Assembly: GCA_947477745.1 (NCBI GenBank)
Contig: CANJUF010000012.1
Span: 1 to 64,000, forward strand
DNA from: Sphingomonadaceae bacterium
Lineage (GTDB): Bacteria; Pseudomonadota; Alphaproteobacteria; Sphingomonadales; Sphingomonadaceae
Reading direction: 5' to 3'
DNA: 64,000 bases
Every line of letters starts with the position of its first letter. Within the stretch, counting starts at the first letter, position 1. Below, one piece after another: positions 44,583 to 54,485 of the stretch. The notes beneath the pieces were generated by a model. The model saw nothing but the letters and a program-made list of their open reading frames with translations, searched no databases and was not told the origin of the DNA. Made by a program: the position numbers and the translations under genes.

Positions 44583-47500
44583 TCAGGCAGCGCGCCGCAA
44601 GTGTCCTCCCGTACGCTGCTTGCCAAAGGAAACTACCGTCAGACCATCGATTGCATCAAGCGTTTCGATCAATTCACCCGAAAGCGAGAAATCCCAACCC
44701 AATCGCAGCGGCACGCTGCCGCCATCGGCGGTGCGCAAGTTGATCTGCACTTCGCCGCGCCGGTTCTCGCCGCGTTCAAGCAGCAAGGCGATCTGCTGGA
44801 CCGCCTCGACCGTCCAGACATCGCATTCTAGCCGCATCCGCGCGGTATTGGTAACTTCGGTGAGCGGGACCGCGCCGCGAACGGTCATGCGCGGCGGCTC
44901 TTCCGGGCTTGGGCTATCAAGCTCGACGGTGAGCAGCACGCAGGTTCCCTCCGCCGCCCACCGCTGGAAACTGTCGACCAGCCCTTCCTCGAAGCAACTT
45001 GCTGAAAACTGGCCCGAGCTGTCGGAAAAATCGGCCATCACGAAATCCTTGCCGCGCTTGGTCTTGCGGCGCTGCACGCCTTCCACCATCGCCGCGAGGA
45101 CCGCATTTTGACGCGTCTCGCCGGGCATTTGCTCGCCGCCGGAACCGCCCGCCATGATGCTGGCATGGCTGCGCGCGCCATTGGCGGAGGCCACCGCGCG
45201 GAATTGCTCCACCGGATGCGCGGCGAAATAGAAGCCGAATGCCTCGCGTTCCTTCGCCATCTGCTCGGCCCGGCTCCACGGCTGCGCCGGGGCGAGGCGC
45301 AGTTCCTGCCCGGACTGCACGCCTTCGCCGAACAGCCCCGCCTGCCCGCTGGTGCGGCTGCGCTCGGCCTCGTCGGCGGAAGCGAGCAGCAAGTCGGCGC
45401 TGGCGAGCACGCTCGCCCGGTTCGGCTCGAGGCTGTCGAACGCGCCCGCGCTGGCCAGCCCTTCGAGCTGGCGGCGGTTCATCGATCCAGCCGGCACACG
45501 CGCGAACAGGTCTTCGAGGCTGGCGAAGCGGCCATTGGCGCTGCGCTCCTCGGCAATTGCGTCCATCGCCTTTTCACCGACATTGCGGATGCCGGCGAGG
45601 CCATAGCGCACCGCATGGCCCTCGTCGGTCTGTTCGACACTGAACTCAGCGAACGAGGCATTGATGTCGGGCGGCTCCAGCGCGATGCCGCTGCGGCGCA
45701 TGTCATCTACGAATACCGCCAGCTTTTCCGACTGGTGCATGTCGAAGCACATCGAGGCGGCAAAGAATTCGTGCGGGTAATGCGTCTTGAGCCAGGCCGT
45801 CTGGTAGGCAAGCAGGGCATAGGCCGCCGCGTGCGACTTGTTGAAGCCGTAGCCGGCGAACTTGTCGATCAAGTCGAACAGCTCGTTGGCTTTGCGGGCG
45901 TCAATCGCCGACACCTCGGCGCAGCCATCGACAAAGCGCTGGCGCTGCGCGTCCATTTCGGCCTGTACCTTTTTGCCCATCGCGCGGCGCAGCAGGTCGG
46001 CATCGCCCAGCGAATAGCCGGCAAGGATCTGCGCGGCCTGCATCACCTGTTCCTGATAGACGAACACGCCGTAGGTTTCGGCAAGGATCCCCGCCAGCTT
46101 GGGATGAGGATATTCGATCGCCTCCAGGCCGTTCTTGCGCCGGCCGAACAGCGGAATGTTGTCCATCGGGCCGGGCCGGTAAAGCGAGACCAGCGCGATG
46201 ATGTCGCCAAAGCTGTCCGGCTTCACTGCCGCCAGCGTACGCCGCATGCCTTCGGATTCGAGCTGGAAGACGCCAACCGTGTCGCCGCGTTTGAGCAGGT
46301 CGTAGACCGCCGGATCGTCCCAGGCGAGACCATCGAGATCGAGCGCGATGCCGCGCGCCTCCAGCAGGTCGACCGCCTTCCTCAAGACCGAAAGCGTCTT
46401 GAGGCCAAGGAAGTCGAACTTCACCAACCCCGCGTCCTCGACATATTTCATGTCGAACTGCGTCACCGGCATGTCCGAACGCGGATCGCGGTAAAGCGGG
46501 ACGAGCTGAGCCAACGGGCGGTCGCCGATCACCACGCCCGCCGCGTGAGTCGAGCTGTTGCGCGGCAGGCCTTCGAGCTGCCTGGCCAGATCGACCAGCC
46601 GCCGCACTTCGTCATCGCGGCGATATTCGTTGGCGAAATCGGCCGCGCTTCCAAGCGCGCGTTCAAGCGTCCACGGGTCGGTCGGGTGGTTGGGCACCAT
46701 CTTGCACAGCCGGTCGACCTGCCCATAAGGCATCTGCAGAATGCGTCCGCAATCGCGCAGCACCGCGCGCGCCTTCATCTTGCCGAAGGTGATGATCTGC
46801 GCGACGTGATCGTGGCCGTATTTGCTTTGGACATAGCGGATCACCTCGCCGCGCCGGGTTTCGCAGAAGTCGATGTCGAAATCGGGCATCGACACGCGTT
46901 CCGGGTTGAGAAACCGCTCGAACAACAGCCCCAAACGTATTGGATCTAGGTCGGTAATCGTCAGCGACCAGGCGACTAGCGACCCCGCGCCCGAGCCGCG
47001 TCCCGGCCCTACGGGAATGCCGTTTTCCTTGGCCCACTTGATGAAATCGGCGACGATCAGGAAGTATCCGGCAAAGCCCATCGTGTTGATGACGTCGATC
47101 TCGAATTCGAGGCGGTCGAGATAGACCTTGAGATCCTCGCTGGGCATCTCGCCATAGGGTTCGAGCCGCCTCGCCAGCCCCGCGCGGGCATCCTCCGCCA
47201 GCATCCGGCTTTCGCCTTCCTTGTCGCCGGCAAGACTGGGCAGGATCGGACTGCGCCGAGGCGGCGCGAAGGCACAGCGCTGCGCCACCACGAGCGTATT
47301 GACGATGGCTTCGGGAAGATCGGCAAAGACCTCCTCCATCATCGGCGAGGACTTGACCCAGCGCGCGCTGGAACTGCGCGGCCTCTCGGAGGCATCGATG
47401 TGGGTGGAGTTGGCGATGCACAGCAAGGCATCGTGCGCCGCATGAAAGCCCGGCTCGGCGTAATTGGCAGGATTCGTGCCGACCAGCGGCAGGTCGCGGT

Positions 47501-48089
47501 CATAGGCAATCGCGATCAGCGCCTGCTCGCTCACCGCCTCGACTGGATCGCCGCTGCGCGCGATCTCGATGTAGAGCCGCCCGGCGAACAGCGCCTCAAG
47601 CCGCGCGCAATAATCCTGCGCCGCATCGTTCCTGCCATCGGCGAGCATCCGCGCCAGCGCGCCTTCGCCCGCGCCAGTCAGGCAGATCAGGCCCTCGCTG
47701 CGCCCCTCAAGCGCCTCGATCGGAACATGCGCCTCGAAATGCAGCGGGCGTTCGAGATGCGCGGCGGAAACGAGATGGCACAGGTTCTGCCAGCCCTGCT
47801 CGTCCTTGGCATAAAGCGCCAGCCAGTCGATCATCGGGTCCCGGCCCGGCGCATCGTCCATTGCCGGGCGCGACACGGCAAGGAATGTGCCGACAATCGG
47901 CTGCACGCCCATGTCGCGGCAGGCGCTGGCGAATGCCACCGAGCCATACAGGCCGTTGCGGTCGCAAATGGCGATGGCGGGAAATCCGCGCTCCTTGGCC
48001 AGCTTGGCGATGGCCTTGGGCTCGATCGCGCCTTCGAGCATGGTGTAGCTCGAAAACACGCGCAGCGGTACGAAGGGAGCAAAGGCCAT
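44583..48089 (-). CDS. dnaE: DNA polymerase III alpha subunit
   Basis: Replicative polymerase, 1168 residues. It has the N-terminal PHP domain (the first His motif reads LRVFSSYTMLEG, a degenerate form), the palm with the catalytic Asp pair in MPDFDIDFCETRR, the thumb/fingers, a helix-hairpin-helix region (ERSANGRFASLEDLF) and a C-terminal OB-fold. Length agrees with DnaE1. The start ATG at 48089 has no clear ribosome site and is less certain. It is followed closely by an acyl-CoA synthetase. Confidence 0.96.
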   Translation of the reverse strand: MAFAPFVPLRVFSSYTMLEGAIEPKAIAKLAKERGFPAIAICDRNGLYGSVAFASACRDMGVQPIVGTFLAVSRPAMDDAPGRDPMIDWLALYAKDEQGWQNLCHLVSAAHLERPLHFEAHVPIEALEGRSEGLICLTGAGEGALARMLADGRNDAAQDYCARLEALFAGRLYIEIARSGDPVEAVSEQALIAIAYDRDLPLVGTNPANYAEPGFHAAHDALLCIANSTHIDASERPRSSSARWVKSSPMMEEVFADLPEAIVNTLVVAQRCAFAPPRRSPILPSLAGDKEGESRMLAEDARAGLARRLEPYGEMPSEDLKVYLDRLEFEIDVINTMGFAGYFLIVADFIKWAKENGIPVGPGRGSGAGSLVAWSLTITDLDPIRLGLLFERFLNPERVSMPDFDIDFCETRRGEVIRYVQSKYGHDHVAQIITFGKMKARAVLRDCGRILQMPYGQVDRLCKMVPNHPTDPWTLERALGSAADFANEYRRDDEVRRLVDLARQLEGLPRNSSTHAAGVVIGDRPLAQLVPLYRDPRSDMPVTQFDMKYVEDAGLVKFDFLGLKTLSVLRKAVDLLEARGIALDLDGLAWDDPAVYDLLKRGDTVGVFQLESEGMRRTLAAVKPDSFGDIIALVSLYRPGPMDNIPLFGRRKNGLEAIEYPHPKLAGILAETYGVFVYQEQVMQAAQILAGYSLGDADLLRRAMGKKVQAEMDAQRQRFVDGCAEVSAIDARKANELFDLIDKFAGYGFNKSHAAAYALLAYQTAWLKTHYPHEFFAASMCFDMHQSEKLAVFVDDMRRSGIALEPPDINASFAEFSVEQTDEGHAVRYGLAGIRNVGEKAMDAIAEERSANGRFASLEDLFARVPAGSMNRRQLEGLASAGAFDSLEPNRASVLASADLLLASADEAERSRTSGQAGLFGEGVQSGQELRLAPAQPWSRAEQMAKEREAFGFYFAAHPVEQFRAVASANGARSHASIMAGGSGGEQMPGETRQNAVLAAMVEGVQRRKTKRGKDFVMADFSDSSGQFSASCFEEGLVDSFQRWAAEGTCVLLTVELDSPSPEEPPRMTVRGAVPLTEVTNTARMRLECDVWTVEAVQQIALLLERGENRRGEVQINLRTADGGSVPLRLGWDFSLSGELIETLDAIDGLTVVSFGKQRTGGHLRRAA

Positions 48090-48226
48090 GGCGCATAGCT
48101 AGCGAGAGCGCCGCGCCATGCAAGCCATGTGGCGCACCCGCGCTGCCTAAGCTGGGGACAGCGCGGCTATACTTGTCCGGATAGTGCGCTATGTTCGCGA
48201 ATTGGGGACTTAGCAGGAGGACGGAC

Positions 48227-49414
48227 ATGGAGGACTTGGAAAAGCGGCCGGGACTGGGACCGATTCCGGCCAAACTGGTGGATCGCGCCAAGGCGATCAT
48301 CCTCAAGCCGGTCGAAGAATGGCCCAGGATCGCCGCCGAACCCGATAGCCAGGGCGACATCCTGCGCAGTTATGTCGTGCCGCTCGCCGCCATCGGCCCG
48401 GTCGCCGGCCTGATCGGCGGCCAGCTGTTCGGCTATGGCGCGCTGTTCGTTTCCTACCGTCCCAGCATCGTCACTTCGCTGGTCACTGCGGTTCTGGGGT
48501 TCGTGCTGACGATCGTCGGGGTTTTCGTGCTCGCCGCGATTGCCGACTGGCTGGCGCCCAAGTTCGAGGGCCAATCGAACAAGCAGAACGCCTTCAAGCT
48601 CGTCGCTTATGGCGGCACGGCGGCATGGCTGGCCGGGATCTTCAGCCTGGTGCCGATGCTCGCGGTATTCGGGCTTCTGGGGCTCTACAGCATCTACCTG
48701 TTCTACACCGGTGTCGGCCCGATGATGGCCGTGCCCGAGGCAAAGCGCATCGGCTATACCGTCGTCACCTTCCTTGTGGCTGCGGTGCTTTACTGGATAG
48801 TGGCGCTCGCGGTGGGCATGGTGGTTGCCGCTGTCGGGCTCGGCGCGGCGGGCATCGGCGCCATTTCCGGCGCGGTAGCCGACGAGGATGAGGTCACGAT
48901 CTCGATCCCGGGCGTGGGCTCGGTCAATTCCAGCAAGATCGAGCAGGCGGCAGAGCGCGCCGAGAAGATCCAGAAGGGCGAGATCAAGCCGGTCGACACG
49001 GCGGTGCTCAAGGCAATGCTGCCCGATTCGATCGGCGGCTTCACCCGCAGCGGCTTCGAGACGATGGCGCTCGGTGTTGCCGGAACCGGCGTGGAAGGCG
49101 ATTACAAGTCGGGCGAGCAGCAGTTCAGCCTCAAGGTGCAGGACATGCTCGCGCTTTCCGGGCTTGCCGGGATCGGCTCCGCCATGGGCATCGAGCAGGA
49201 AAAGGAAGACGAAAACGGATATGAGCGCATCGGCACGGTAGGTGGCCAGTGGCGCGAGGAGCGCTGGAACAAGAGCGCTGGCGACGGCACCTATGCGATC
49301 ATGATCGCCGACCGCTTCCGCGTCGAGGCGAGCGGCACCGTTGATAATATCGAGGTGCTCAAGTCCGCGGTCGCTTCGGTCGACGCGGGCGATCTGGAGG
49401 ATCTGGCCGAATAA
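48227..49414 (+). CDS. Yip1-domain membrane protein
   Basis: A 395-residue protein with a Yip1-like membrane domain of about five spans (from about 55 to 215) and a long C-terminal soluble part (about 225-395) without recognised motifs but with a helix-rich composition. AGGAGG precedes the ATG at 48227. The biological role of bacterial Yip1 proteins is unclear. It is convergent with the 3-TM protein gene and divergent from dnaE. Confidence 0.82.
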   Translation: MEDLEKRPGLGPIPAKLVDRAKAIILKPVEEWPRIAAEPDSQGDILRSYVVPLAAIGPVAGLIGGQLFGYGALFVSYRPSIVTSLVTAVLGFVLTIVGVFVLAAIADWLAPKFEGQSNKQNAFKLVAYGGTAAWLAGIFSLVPMLAVFGLLGLYSIYLFYTGVGPMMAVPEAKRIGYTVVTFLVAAVLYWIVALAVGMVVAAVGLGAAGIGAISGAVADEDEVTISIPGVGSVNSSKIEQAAERAEKIQKGEIKPVDTAVLKAMLPDSIGGFTRSGFETMALGVAGTGVEGDYKSGEQQFSLKVQDMLALSGLAGIGSAMGIEQEKEDENGYERIGTVGGQWREERWNKSAGDGTYAIMIADRFRVEASGTVDNIEVLKSAVASVDAGDLEDLAE

Positions 49415-49423
49415 CCGGGACCC

Positions 49424-49759
49424 TTAGTCCTCTCCGGTCTCTGCCGCGCGGATCTTCGCGCGGGTGCTGCGCACTAGCGAAACCGCGCCGTAAGCAATCA
49501 GCGCGCCGAGGAATATCCACACCCATACCGGAATGTTGCGGCCCGCCACGGCAAGATAGAGATAGGCCGAAACGAAGCAGAAACCCGCGCACAGCGTGGG
49601 CGCCAGAGTTGATCGACCCGCCCGCGCCCGCCTGACCAGCCAGCCGATCGAAGCGAGGAAAAACGGGATCGCGCCGACATAGATCGTGCCGAAGATCAGC
49701 GGATTGACGCCGTAATCGCGGCCCAGCGACAGGAACCAGTCGCTAATCGCCGCGATCAC
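49424..49759 (-). CDS. Small membrane protein after lolD
   Basis: A 111-residue protein with three hydrophobic spans and no recognised family. It starts at GTG 49759, which overlaps the lolD stop by 4 nt (GTGA), so it is translated with the lol genes. A connection to lipoprotein export is suggested by position only. Confidence 0.7.
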   Translation of the reverse strand: MIAAISDWFLSLGRDYGVNPLIFGTIYVGAIPFFLASIGWLVRRARAGRSTLAPTLCAGFCFVSAYLYLAVAGRNIPVWVWIFLGALIAYGAVSLVRSTRAKIRAAETGED

Positions 49760-50433
49760 TGGCTCAGCACGCCGTCGTGCAATCGCACCACCCGGTCCAT
49801 CTGCGCAGCCAGCCGCTCGTTGTGCGTGGCGACGAGCGTCGCGCTGTTTTCGCCGCGCACAAGTTCGAGGAACTGCACGAGCACCTTGTCGGCAGTCGCC
49901 TCGTCGAGATTGCCGGTCGGCTCGTCCGCCAGCACCAGCGCGGGCCGGTTGGCCAGCGCGCGCGCCACGGCGACGCGCTGCTGTTCGCCGCCCGAAAGCC
50001 TGCTCGGGCGGTGCTGCAGCCGTTCGCCGATCCCGAGCGCGGAAAGCAGTTCGCGGGCGCGCTCCTCGGCTTCGGCCTGGCCCTTGCCTGCGACAAGCTG
50101 CGGCAGGACGACATTCTCGATCGCGGTGAAATCGGGGAGCAGGTGATGGAACTGGTATACGAAGCCAAGATGATCGCGCCGGATCACCGCGCGCGCATCG
50201 CCGTCCAGCCGGGTCGCATCGTGCCCGGCAATCTCGATCTTTCCGCCGAAGCCGCCTTCGAGCAGCCCGACCGCCTGCAGCATGGTCGACTTGCCCGAGC
50301 CAGACGCGCCGAGCAGGGCCACGATCTCGCCGGGATTGATTGAAAGATCGACCCCGCGCAGCACGTCGATCCGCGCGTCGCCCTGCTGAAAGCTGCGCGT
50401 CAAGGCGGTGATCCGAACGACCGGGCTACTCAT
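49756..50433 (-). CDS. lolD: Lipoprotein-releasing ABC transporter ATPase LolD
   Basis: Drives release of outer-membrane lipoproteins from the inner membrane. The 225 residues have Walker [10 protein letters not shown], signature [15 protein letters not shown], Walker [13 protein letters not shown] and a His switch THNERLA. The ATG at 50433 starts within the last codons of the permease gene (8-nt overlap). The farther open frame to 50493 is in the permease region and rejected. Confidence 0.94.
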   Translation of the reverse strand: MSSPVVRITALTRSFQQGDARIDVLRGVDLSINPGEIVALLGASGSGKSTMLQAVGLLEGGFGGKIEIAGHDATRLDGDARAVIRRDHLGFVYQFHHLLPDFTAIENVVLPQLVAGKGQAEAEERARELLSALGIGERLQHRPSRLSGGEQQRVAVARALANRPALVLADEPTGNLDEATADKVLVQFLELVRGENSATLVATHNERLAAQMDRVVRLHDGVLSQ

Positions 50434-51667
50434 AGCGCAGCACCTGCACCGGATCGGTGCTCGCCGCGCGCCACGCCGGATAAAGCGTGGCAAGGAAGCT
50501 GAACACCAGCGCCATGGCCGAAATTGCGAAAACCTCGAACGGATCGGTCCGGCTAGGCAGCTCGGTCAGGAACCGGATCGAGGGATCCCACAGGTTCTGG
50601 CCGGTGAGGATCTCGACCAGCCGCACGATCGGCTGGCGGAAATAGAGGAACACGAAGCCCAGAATCAGGCCAGCGACCGTCCCCAGCGCGCCGACGAGGA
50701 ATCCGGTCGTCACGAAAATTTTCATCAGCGAGCGGCGAGTCGCGCCCATGGTGCGCAGGATCGCGATATCGCGGGTCTTGGCGCGCACCAGCATGATCAG
50801 CGAAGACAGGATGTTGAACACCGCGACGAGTACGATGATCGAGAGCACCACGAACATCGCCACCCGCTCGACCGCCAATGCCTCGAACAGCGTGGCGTTG
50901 ATCGTCTTCCAGTCGCTTATCACCGCCCTGCCCACCAATTTGCGCGAAAGCGGCGCCAGGATTTCTCCGACATTGTCGGGATCGTCGGTGGTCAGTTCGA
51001 TCATGCCGACGGTGTCGCCGATCAGCAGCAGGGTCTGCGCGTCCTGCATCGGCATGACCACGAAGGCCTGGTCGTAGTCGTAGACGCCGATTTCGAAAAT
51101 TGCCGAAACGGTATAGGCGATCTGGCGCGGGACCGTGCCGAATGGGGTGGAACGGCCCTGCGGATTGATCACGGTGATGGAATCGCCGACTCTTGCGCCG
51201 AGGTTTTCGGCGAGCCGCGAACCCAGCGCGACATTGCCGGTGCCCGGCTGCAGGTCCTGCAGACGTCCCACCTTCACCTTGGGCGCGATGCGGCGAATGT
51301 CTTCTGCGGTGTTGCCGCGCACCAGCACCGCCTCCACCCGGCCGTTGAAACTTGCCAGCAGCGGCTGTTCGATCAGCGGCGAGGCGCGGGTAACGCCCGG
51401 TGTCTCGCGAACATCCTTCAATACGGATTGCCAGTTATCCAGCCGGCCGCCGTAAGCCTGGATGATCGCGTGGCCGTTCAGACCCACGATCTTGTCGAAC
51501 AGTTCGGCGCGGAACCCGTTCATCACGCTCATCACGATGACCAGTGCGGCAACCCCCAGCGAGACGGCTACCAGGCTGATACCGGCGACAAGCGCAATGA
51601 ATGCCTCGCTCCTGCCCGGAAGCATGTAGCGTTTCGCGATCGTCCATTCGAAGGGAGAGAGGATCAA
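50426..51667 (-). CDS. lolC: Lipoprotein-releasing permease LolC/LolE
   Basis: Inner-membrane partner of LolD, 413 residues. It has four spans and a large periplasmic domain typical of MacB/FtsX permeases ([14 protein letters not shown] at the N-terminus, [24 protein letters not shown] as the conserved cytoplasmic coupling helix). Alphaproteobacteria usually have a single LolC/E homodimer; here only one permease gene is present. Start appears to be TTG at 51667; no ATG precedes the conserved N-terminus. Confidence 0.92.
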   Translation of the reverse strand: MILSPFEWTIAKRYMLPGRSEAFIALVAGISLVAVSLGVAALVIVMSVMNGFRAELFDKIVGLNGHAIIQAYGGRLDNWQSVLKDVRETPGVTRASPLIEQPLLASFNGRVEAVLVRGNTAEDIRRIAPKVKVGRLQDLQPGTGNVALGSRLAENLGARVGDSITVINPQGRSTPFGTVPRQIAYTVSAIFEIGVYDYDQAFVVMPMQDAQTLLLIGDTVGMIELTTDDPDNVGEILAPLSRKLVGRAVISDWKTINATLFEALAVERVAMFVVLSIIVLVAVFNILSSLIMLVRAKTRDIAILRTMGATRRSLMKIFVTTGFLVGALGTVAGLILGFVFLYFRQPIVRLVEILTGQNLWDPSIRFLTELPSRTDPFEVFAISAMALVFSFLATLYPAWRAASTDPVQVLRYE

Positions 51668-51766
51668 GCGGATTGCCTGTCATTCTGCGCGGGAATATCG
51701 CGCGCAATAGGGTGTGCCCGGCAGGCTGGCAAGGAGCGGCAAGGACTTTCCCCGCAGCGAAGCTCT

Positions 51767-51815
51767 GCCCCTTGCAATTCATGCTGCAAGCGCGCACATG
51801 CGGGCCGCAAGGGGC
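51767..51815 (+). promoter_or_regulatory. Leader hairpin before purF
   Basis: GCCCCTTGC (51767-51775) and GCAAGGGGC (51807-51815) are perfectly complementary 9-nt arms enclosing 31 nt, ending 24 nt before the purF ATG. It could be an mRNA leader structure. No known riboswitch was recognised, and no T-run follows. Confidence 0.35.
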
Positions 51816-51838
51816 ACCCAGCCGGACCCACGGACCCG

Positions 51839-53323
51839 ATGAACCTGACTAATCCCTTTCTCGATGCTGATGGCGACAAACTCCGCGAGGAGTGCGGCAT
51901 TTTCGGCGTGATCGGCAGCAAGGACGCCGCTGCGGTGACCGCGCTTGGCCTCCATGCCCTGCAGCACCGCGGCCAGGAAGCGGTCGGAATCGTCAGCTTC
52001 GACGGGCACGAGTTCTTTGCCCGGCGCGGGCTCGGCCACGTTGCCCAGGTCTTTTTCGACAGCGCCATCCTGGGCGAGCTGCCCGGCGAGATGGCTTCCG
52101 GTCATGTCCGCTATTCCACCACCGGCGGCCAGGGCCTGCGCAATGTCCAGCCGCTCCACGCCGATCTTGCGCGCGGCGGCTTCACCGTGGCGCACAACGG
52201 CAACATTTCGAACGCAATGGCCCTGAAGCGCGAACTTGTGAGCAAGGGCGCGATCTTCCAGTCGACTTCGGACACCGAGGTCATCATTCACCTCATCGCC
52301 ACCAGCCGCTATCCCACCCTGCTCGACCGTTTTGTCGATGCCCTGCGAATGATCGAGGGCGCCTATTCGCTAATCTGCATGACGACCAAGCGAATGATCG
52401 CCTGCCGCGATCCGCTGGGCATCCGCCCGCTGGTCATGGGCAAGATCGGCGAGGCGACCGTGTTCGCCAGCGAAACAGTCGCGCTCGATGTGGTCGGCGC
52501 GGAATTCGTCCGCGAGATCGAGCCGGGCGAAATCGTCGAAGTCCGCCAGGATGGCCGGGTGACGAGCCATCACCCCTTCGGCAGGCAAAATCCGCGTCCC
52601 TGCATCTTCGAGCACGTGTACTTTGCCCGCCCCGATTCGAACATGGATGGACGCTCGGTCTATGCCGTGCGCAAGCAGATCGGGGTCGAACTTGCGCGCG
52701 AATCGCTTGCCCCTGCCGATATCGTCGTGCCCGTGCCTGACAGCGGAGTCCCCGCCGCCATCGGTTATGCGCAGGAATCGGGCTTGCCGTTCGAGCTTGG
52801 CATCATCCGTTCGCACTATGTCGGGCGCACTTTCATCCAGCCTTCGGACGGCGCGCGCAATGCCGGCGTCAAGCGCAAGCACAATGCCAACCAGTCGGTC
52901 GTCAAAGGAAAGCGCATCGTCCTAATCGACGATTCGATCGTGCGCGGCACCACCAGCCTCAAGATCATCGAGATGATGCGCGATGCCGGCGCTGCCGAAG
53001 TCCACATGCGCATCGCCAGCCCGCCGACCGAGCACAGCTGCTTCTACGGCGTCGACACCCCCGAACGCTCCAAGCTGCTTGCCGCCAACATGCAGGTTGA
53101 CGCGATGGCCGACTTCATCAAGGCGGACAGCCTCGCATTCATCAGCATCGACGGGCTTTATCGCGCGGTGGGCGAGGCCAAGCGCGATGCCGCCTGCCCG
53201 CAGTTCTGCGACGCCTGCTTCACCGGCGACTATCCGACCCGGCTGACCGACCATGACGAGCTTGAGAATACCGAGCTCCTGACCCTGCCGTTCGGCGACG
53301 GGAAGGCCAGCAAGGTCGCGTGA
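51839..53323 (+). CDS. purF: Amidophosphoribosyltransferase
   Basis: First enzyme of purine synthesis, 494 residues. A short propeptide precedes the N-terminal nucleophile Cys in EECGIFGV (removed to expose Cys); the glutaminase domain follows, then the PRTase domain with the PRPP motif VLIDDSIVRGTT. The long upstream frame is antisense to lolC and lolD and is rejected. A 4-nt overlap (GTGA) links it to the SDR gene. Confidence 0.96.
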   Translation: MNLTNPFLDADGDKLREECGIFGVIGSKDAAAVTALGLHALQHRGQEAVGIVSFDGHEFFARRGLGHVAQVFFDSAILGELPGEMASGHVRYSTTGGQGLRNVQPLHADLARGGFTVAHNGNISNAMALKRELVSKGAIFQSTSDTEVIIHLIATSRYPTLLDRFVDALRMIEGAYSLICMTTKRMIACRDPLGIRPLVMGKIGEATVFASETVALDVVGAEFVREIEPGEIVEVRQDGRVTSHHPFGRQNPRPCIFEHVYFARPDSNMDGRSVYAVRKQIGVELARESLAPADIVVPVPDSGVPAAIGYAQESGLPFELGIIRSHYVGRTFIQPSDGARNAGVKRKHNANQSVVKGKRIVLIDDSIVRGTTSLKIIEMMRDAGAAEVHMRIASPPTEHSCFYGVDTPERSKLLAANMQVDAMADFIKADSLAFISIDGLYRAVGEAKRDAACPQFCDACFTGDYPTRLTDHDELENTELLTLPFGDGKASKVA

Positions 53324-54036
53324 ACGAAGGCGCGTTCACGGGTGAAGTCGCTCTGGTCACGGGCGCAAGCCGCGGCATTGGCGCGGCGACCGCGCTCGCC
53401 CTCGCCCAGGCGGGCGCGCATGTTGTCCTGACCGGCCGCGATACCCGCGCGCTCGAAGCGGTCGAGGAACAGATCCACGAGGCTGGCGGCACCGCAACAA
53501 TAGCGCCGGTCGATCTTGCCGAGCCTGATGGCATCGCCCGGCTCGCCACCGCCGTCGCGCAGCGCTGGGGCAAGCTCGACGTGCTGGTCATCAACGCCGC
53601 GCTGCTGCCGCAGCTCGGCCCTGTTACCGATATCGACCAAGGCGCGTTCAACCGGGCGCTGACCGTCAATGTGCTGGCAACGCAGGCGCTGCTCGCCAAC
53701 TTCACGCCGCTGCTCAAGAAAAGCGGCAATGCCCGCGTGATCGGGCTGACCAGTTCGGTAGCGACCACCCCGCGCGCCTTCTGGGGGGCCTATGCCTCCA
53801 GCAAGGCGGCATTCGAAGTGCTGCTCGATTGTTTTGCGCAGGAGACCAGGAACATCGCGAAGCTGCGCGTCGCGATCGTCAATCCCGGCGCCACCCGCAC
53901 CGCGATGCGCGCCCGCGCCTATCCGGGCGAAGACCCGGCGACACTGAAGGGTCCGGAGGTTGTCGCAGCACGTTTGGTTGAGCTGCTTGGTAAACAGTTC
54001 GCCAGCCCTCACCGCGAATCCGTTAACCATTCCTGA
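53320..54036 (+). CDS. Short-chain dehydrogenase/reductase
   Basis: A 238-residue classical SDR with the coenzyme loop TGASRGIG, the NAA motif, an active-site Ser in LTSSVATT and YASSK. Substrate and cofactor are unknown. It starts at GTG 53320, which overlaps the purF stop, so purF and this gene are co-translated. A role in nucleotide metabolism is not implied. Confidence 0.9.
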   Translation: MNEGAFTGEVALVTGASRGIGAATALALAQAGAHVVLTGRDTRALEAVEEQIHEAGGTATIAPVDLAEPDGIARLATAVAQRWGKLDVLVINAALLPQLGPVTDIDQGAFNRALTVNVLATQALLANFTPLLKKSGNARVIGLTSSVATTPRAFWGAYASSKAAFEVLLDCFAQETRNIAKLRVAIVNPGATRTAMRARAYPGEDPATLKGPEVVAARLVELLGKQFASPHRESVNHS

Positions 54037-54113
54037 CAACGCCAGGGTAACGAAATCGGCAGATATTTTGGTCACACCGGCGCGCAATTTGCGCCGTGTT
54101 GGAGCCAATGAAG

Positions 54114-54470
54114 ATGTCGACGCTCAAAAGTCTTGGAAATCGCTATGCGATGGCAGCGCAGGAAGACCGCAGCGCGCCGCGCAAGCGCGTCTCGATACCG
54201 GCCTCGCTGCGCGCCTCGGGCAGCAAGGGCGTCCAGACCGTCATCAATGATCTGTCGCTATCAGGTTTCTCGGCAACGTCGATCAACCGCATCCATCCCG
54301 GAACGATCGTGTGGCTGACCATGCCCGGTTTCGAATCGATGCAGGCCAGCGTGGTGTGGTGGGAAGATGGGCTTGTCGGCTGCGCCTTCGAGCAGCTCTT
54401 GAGCCCGATCATCCATGACAACATCCTTGGCCGCTGGTGCAACGACGGGATATATGTCCCGCGCGGCTGA
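54114..54470 (+). CDS. PilZ-domain protein
   Basis: A 118-residue single PilZ domain that likely binds cyclic di-GMP. The motif pair is RSAPRKR (RxxxR) near residue 19-25 and NDLSLSGF (DxSxxG) near 45-52. ATG at 54114 is nine bases after GGAG; ATG at 54108 is too close. Effector partner unknown; it follows the SDR gene by 77 bp and is convergent with cfa. Confidence 0.85.
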   Translation: MSTLKSLGNRYAMAAQEDRSAPRKRVSIPASLRASGSKGVQTVINDLSLSGFSATSINRIHPGTIVWLTMPGFESMQASVVWWEDGLVGCAFEQLLSPIIHDNILGRWCNDGIYVPRG

Positions 54471-54485
54471 AACGGGACGGCCGGG

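Noticed and set aside
45108-46949. 613-codon open frame antisense to dnaE
   Set aside because: Same reason; composition is that of reverse-complemented dnaE codons.
47980-48089. Degenerate PHP motif in DnaE as a novel loss of activity
   Set aside because: PHP degeneration is normal in proteobacterial DnaE, which relies on a separate proofreading subunit.
50408-51838. Upstream extension of the purF frame
   Set aside because: It is antisense to lolD and lolC; purF begins at 51839 with its propeptide and N-terminal Cys.
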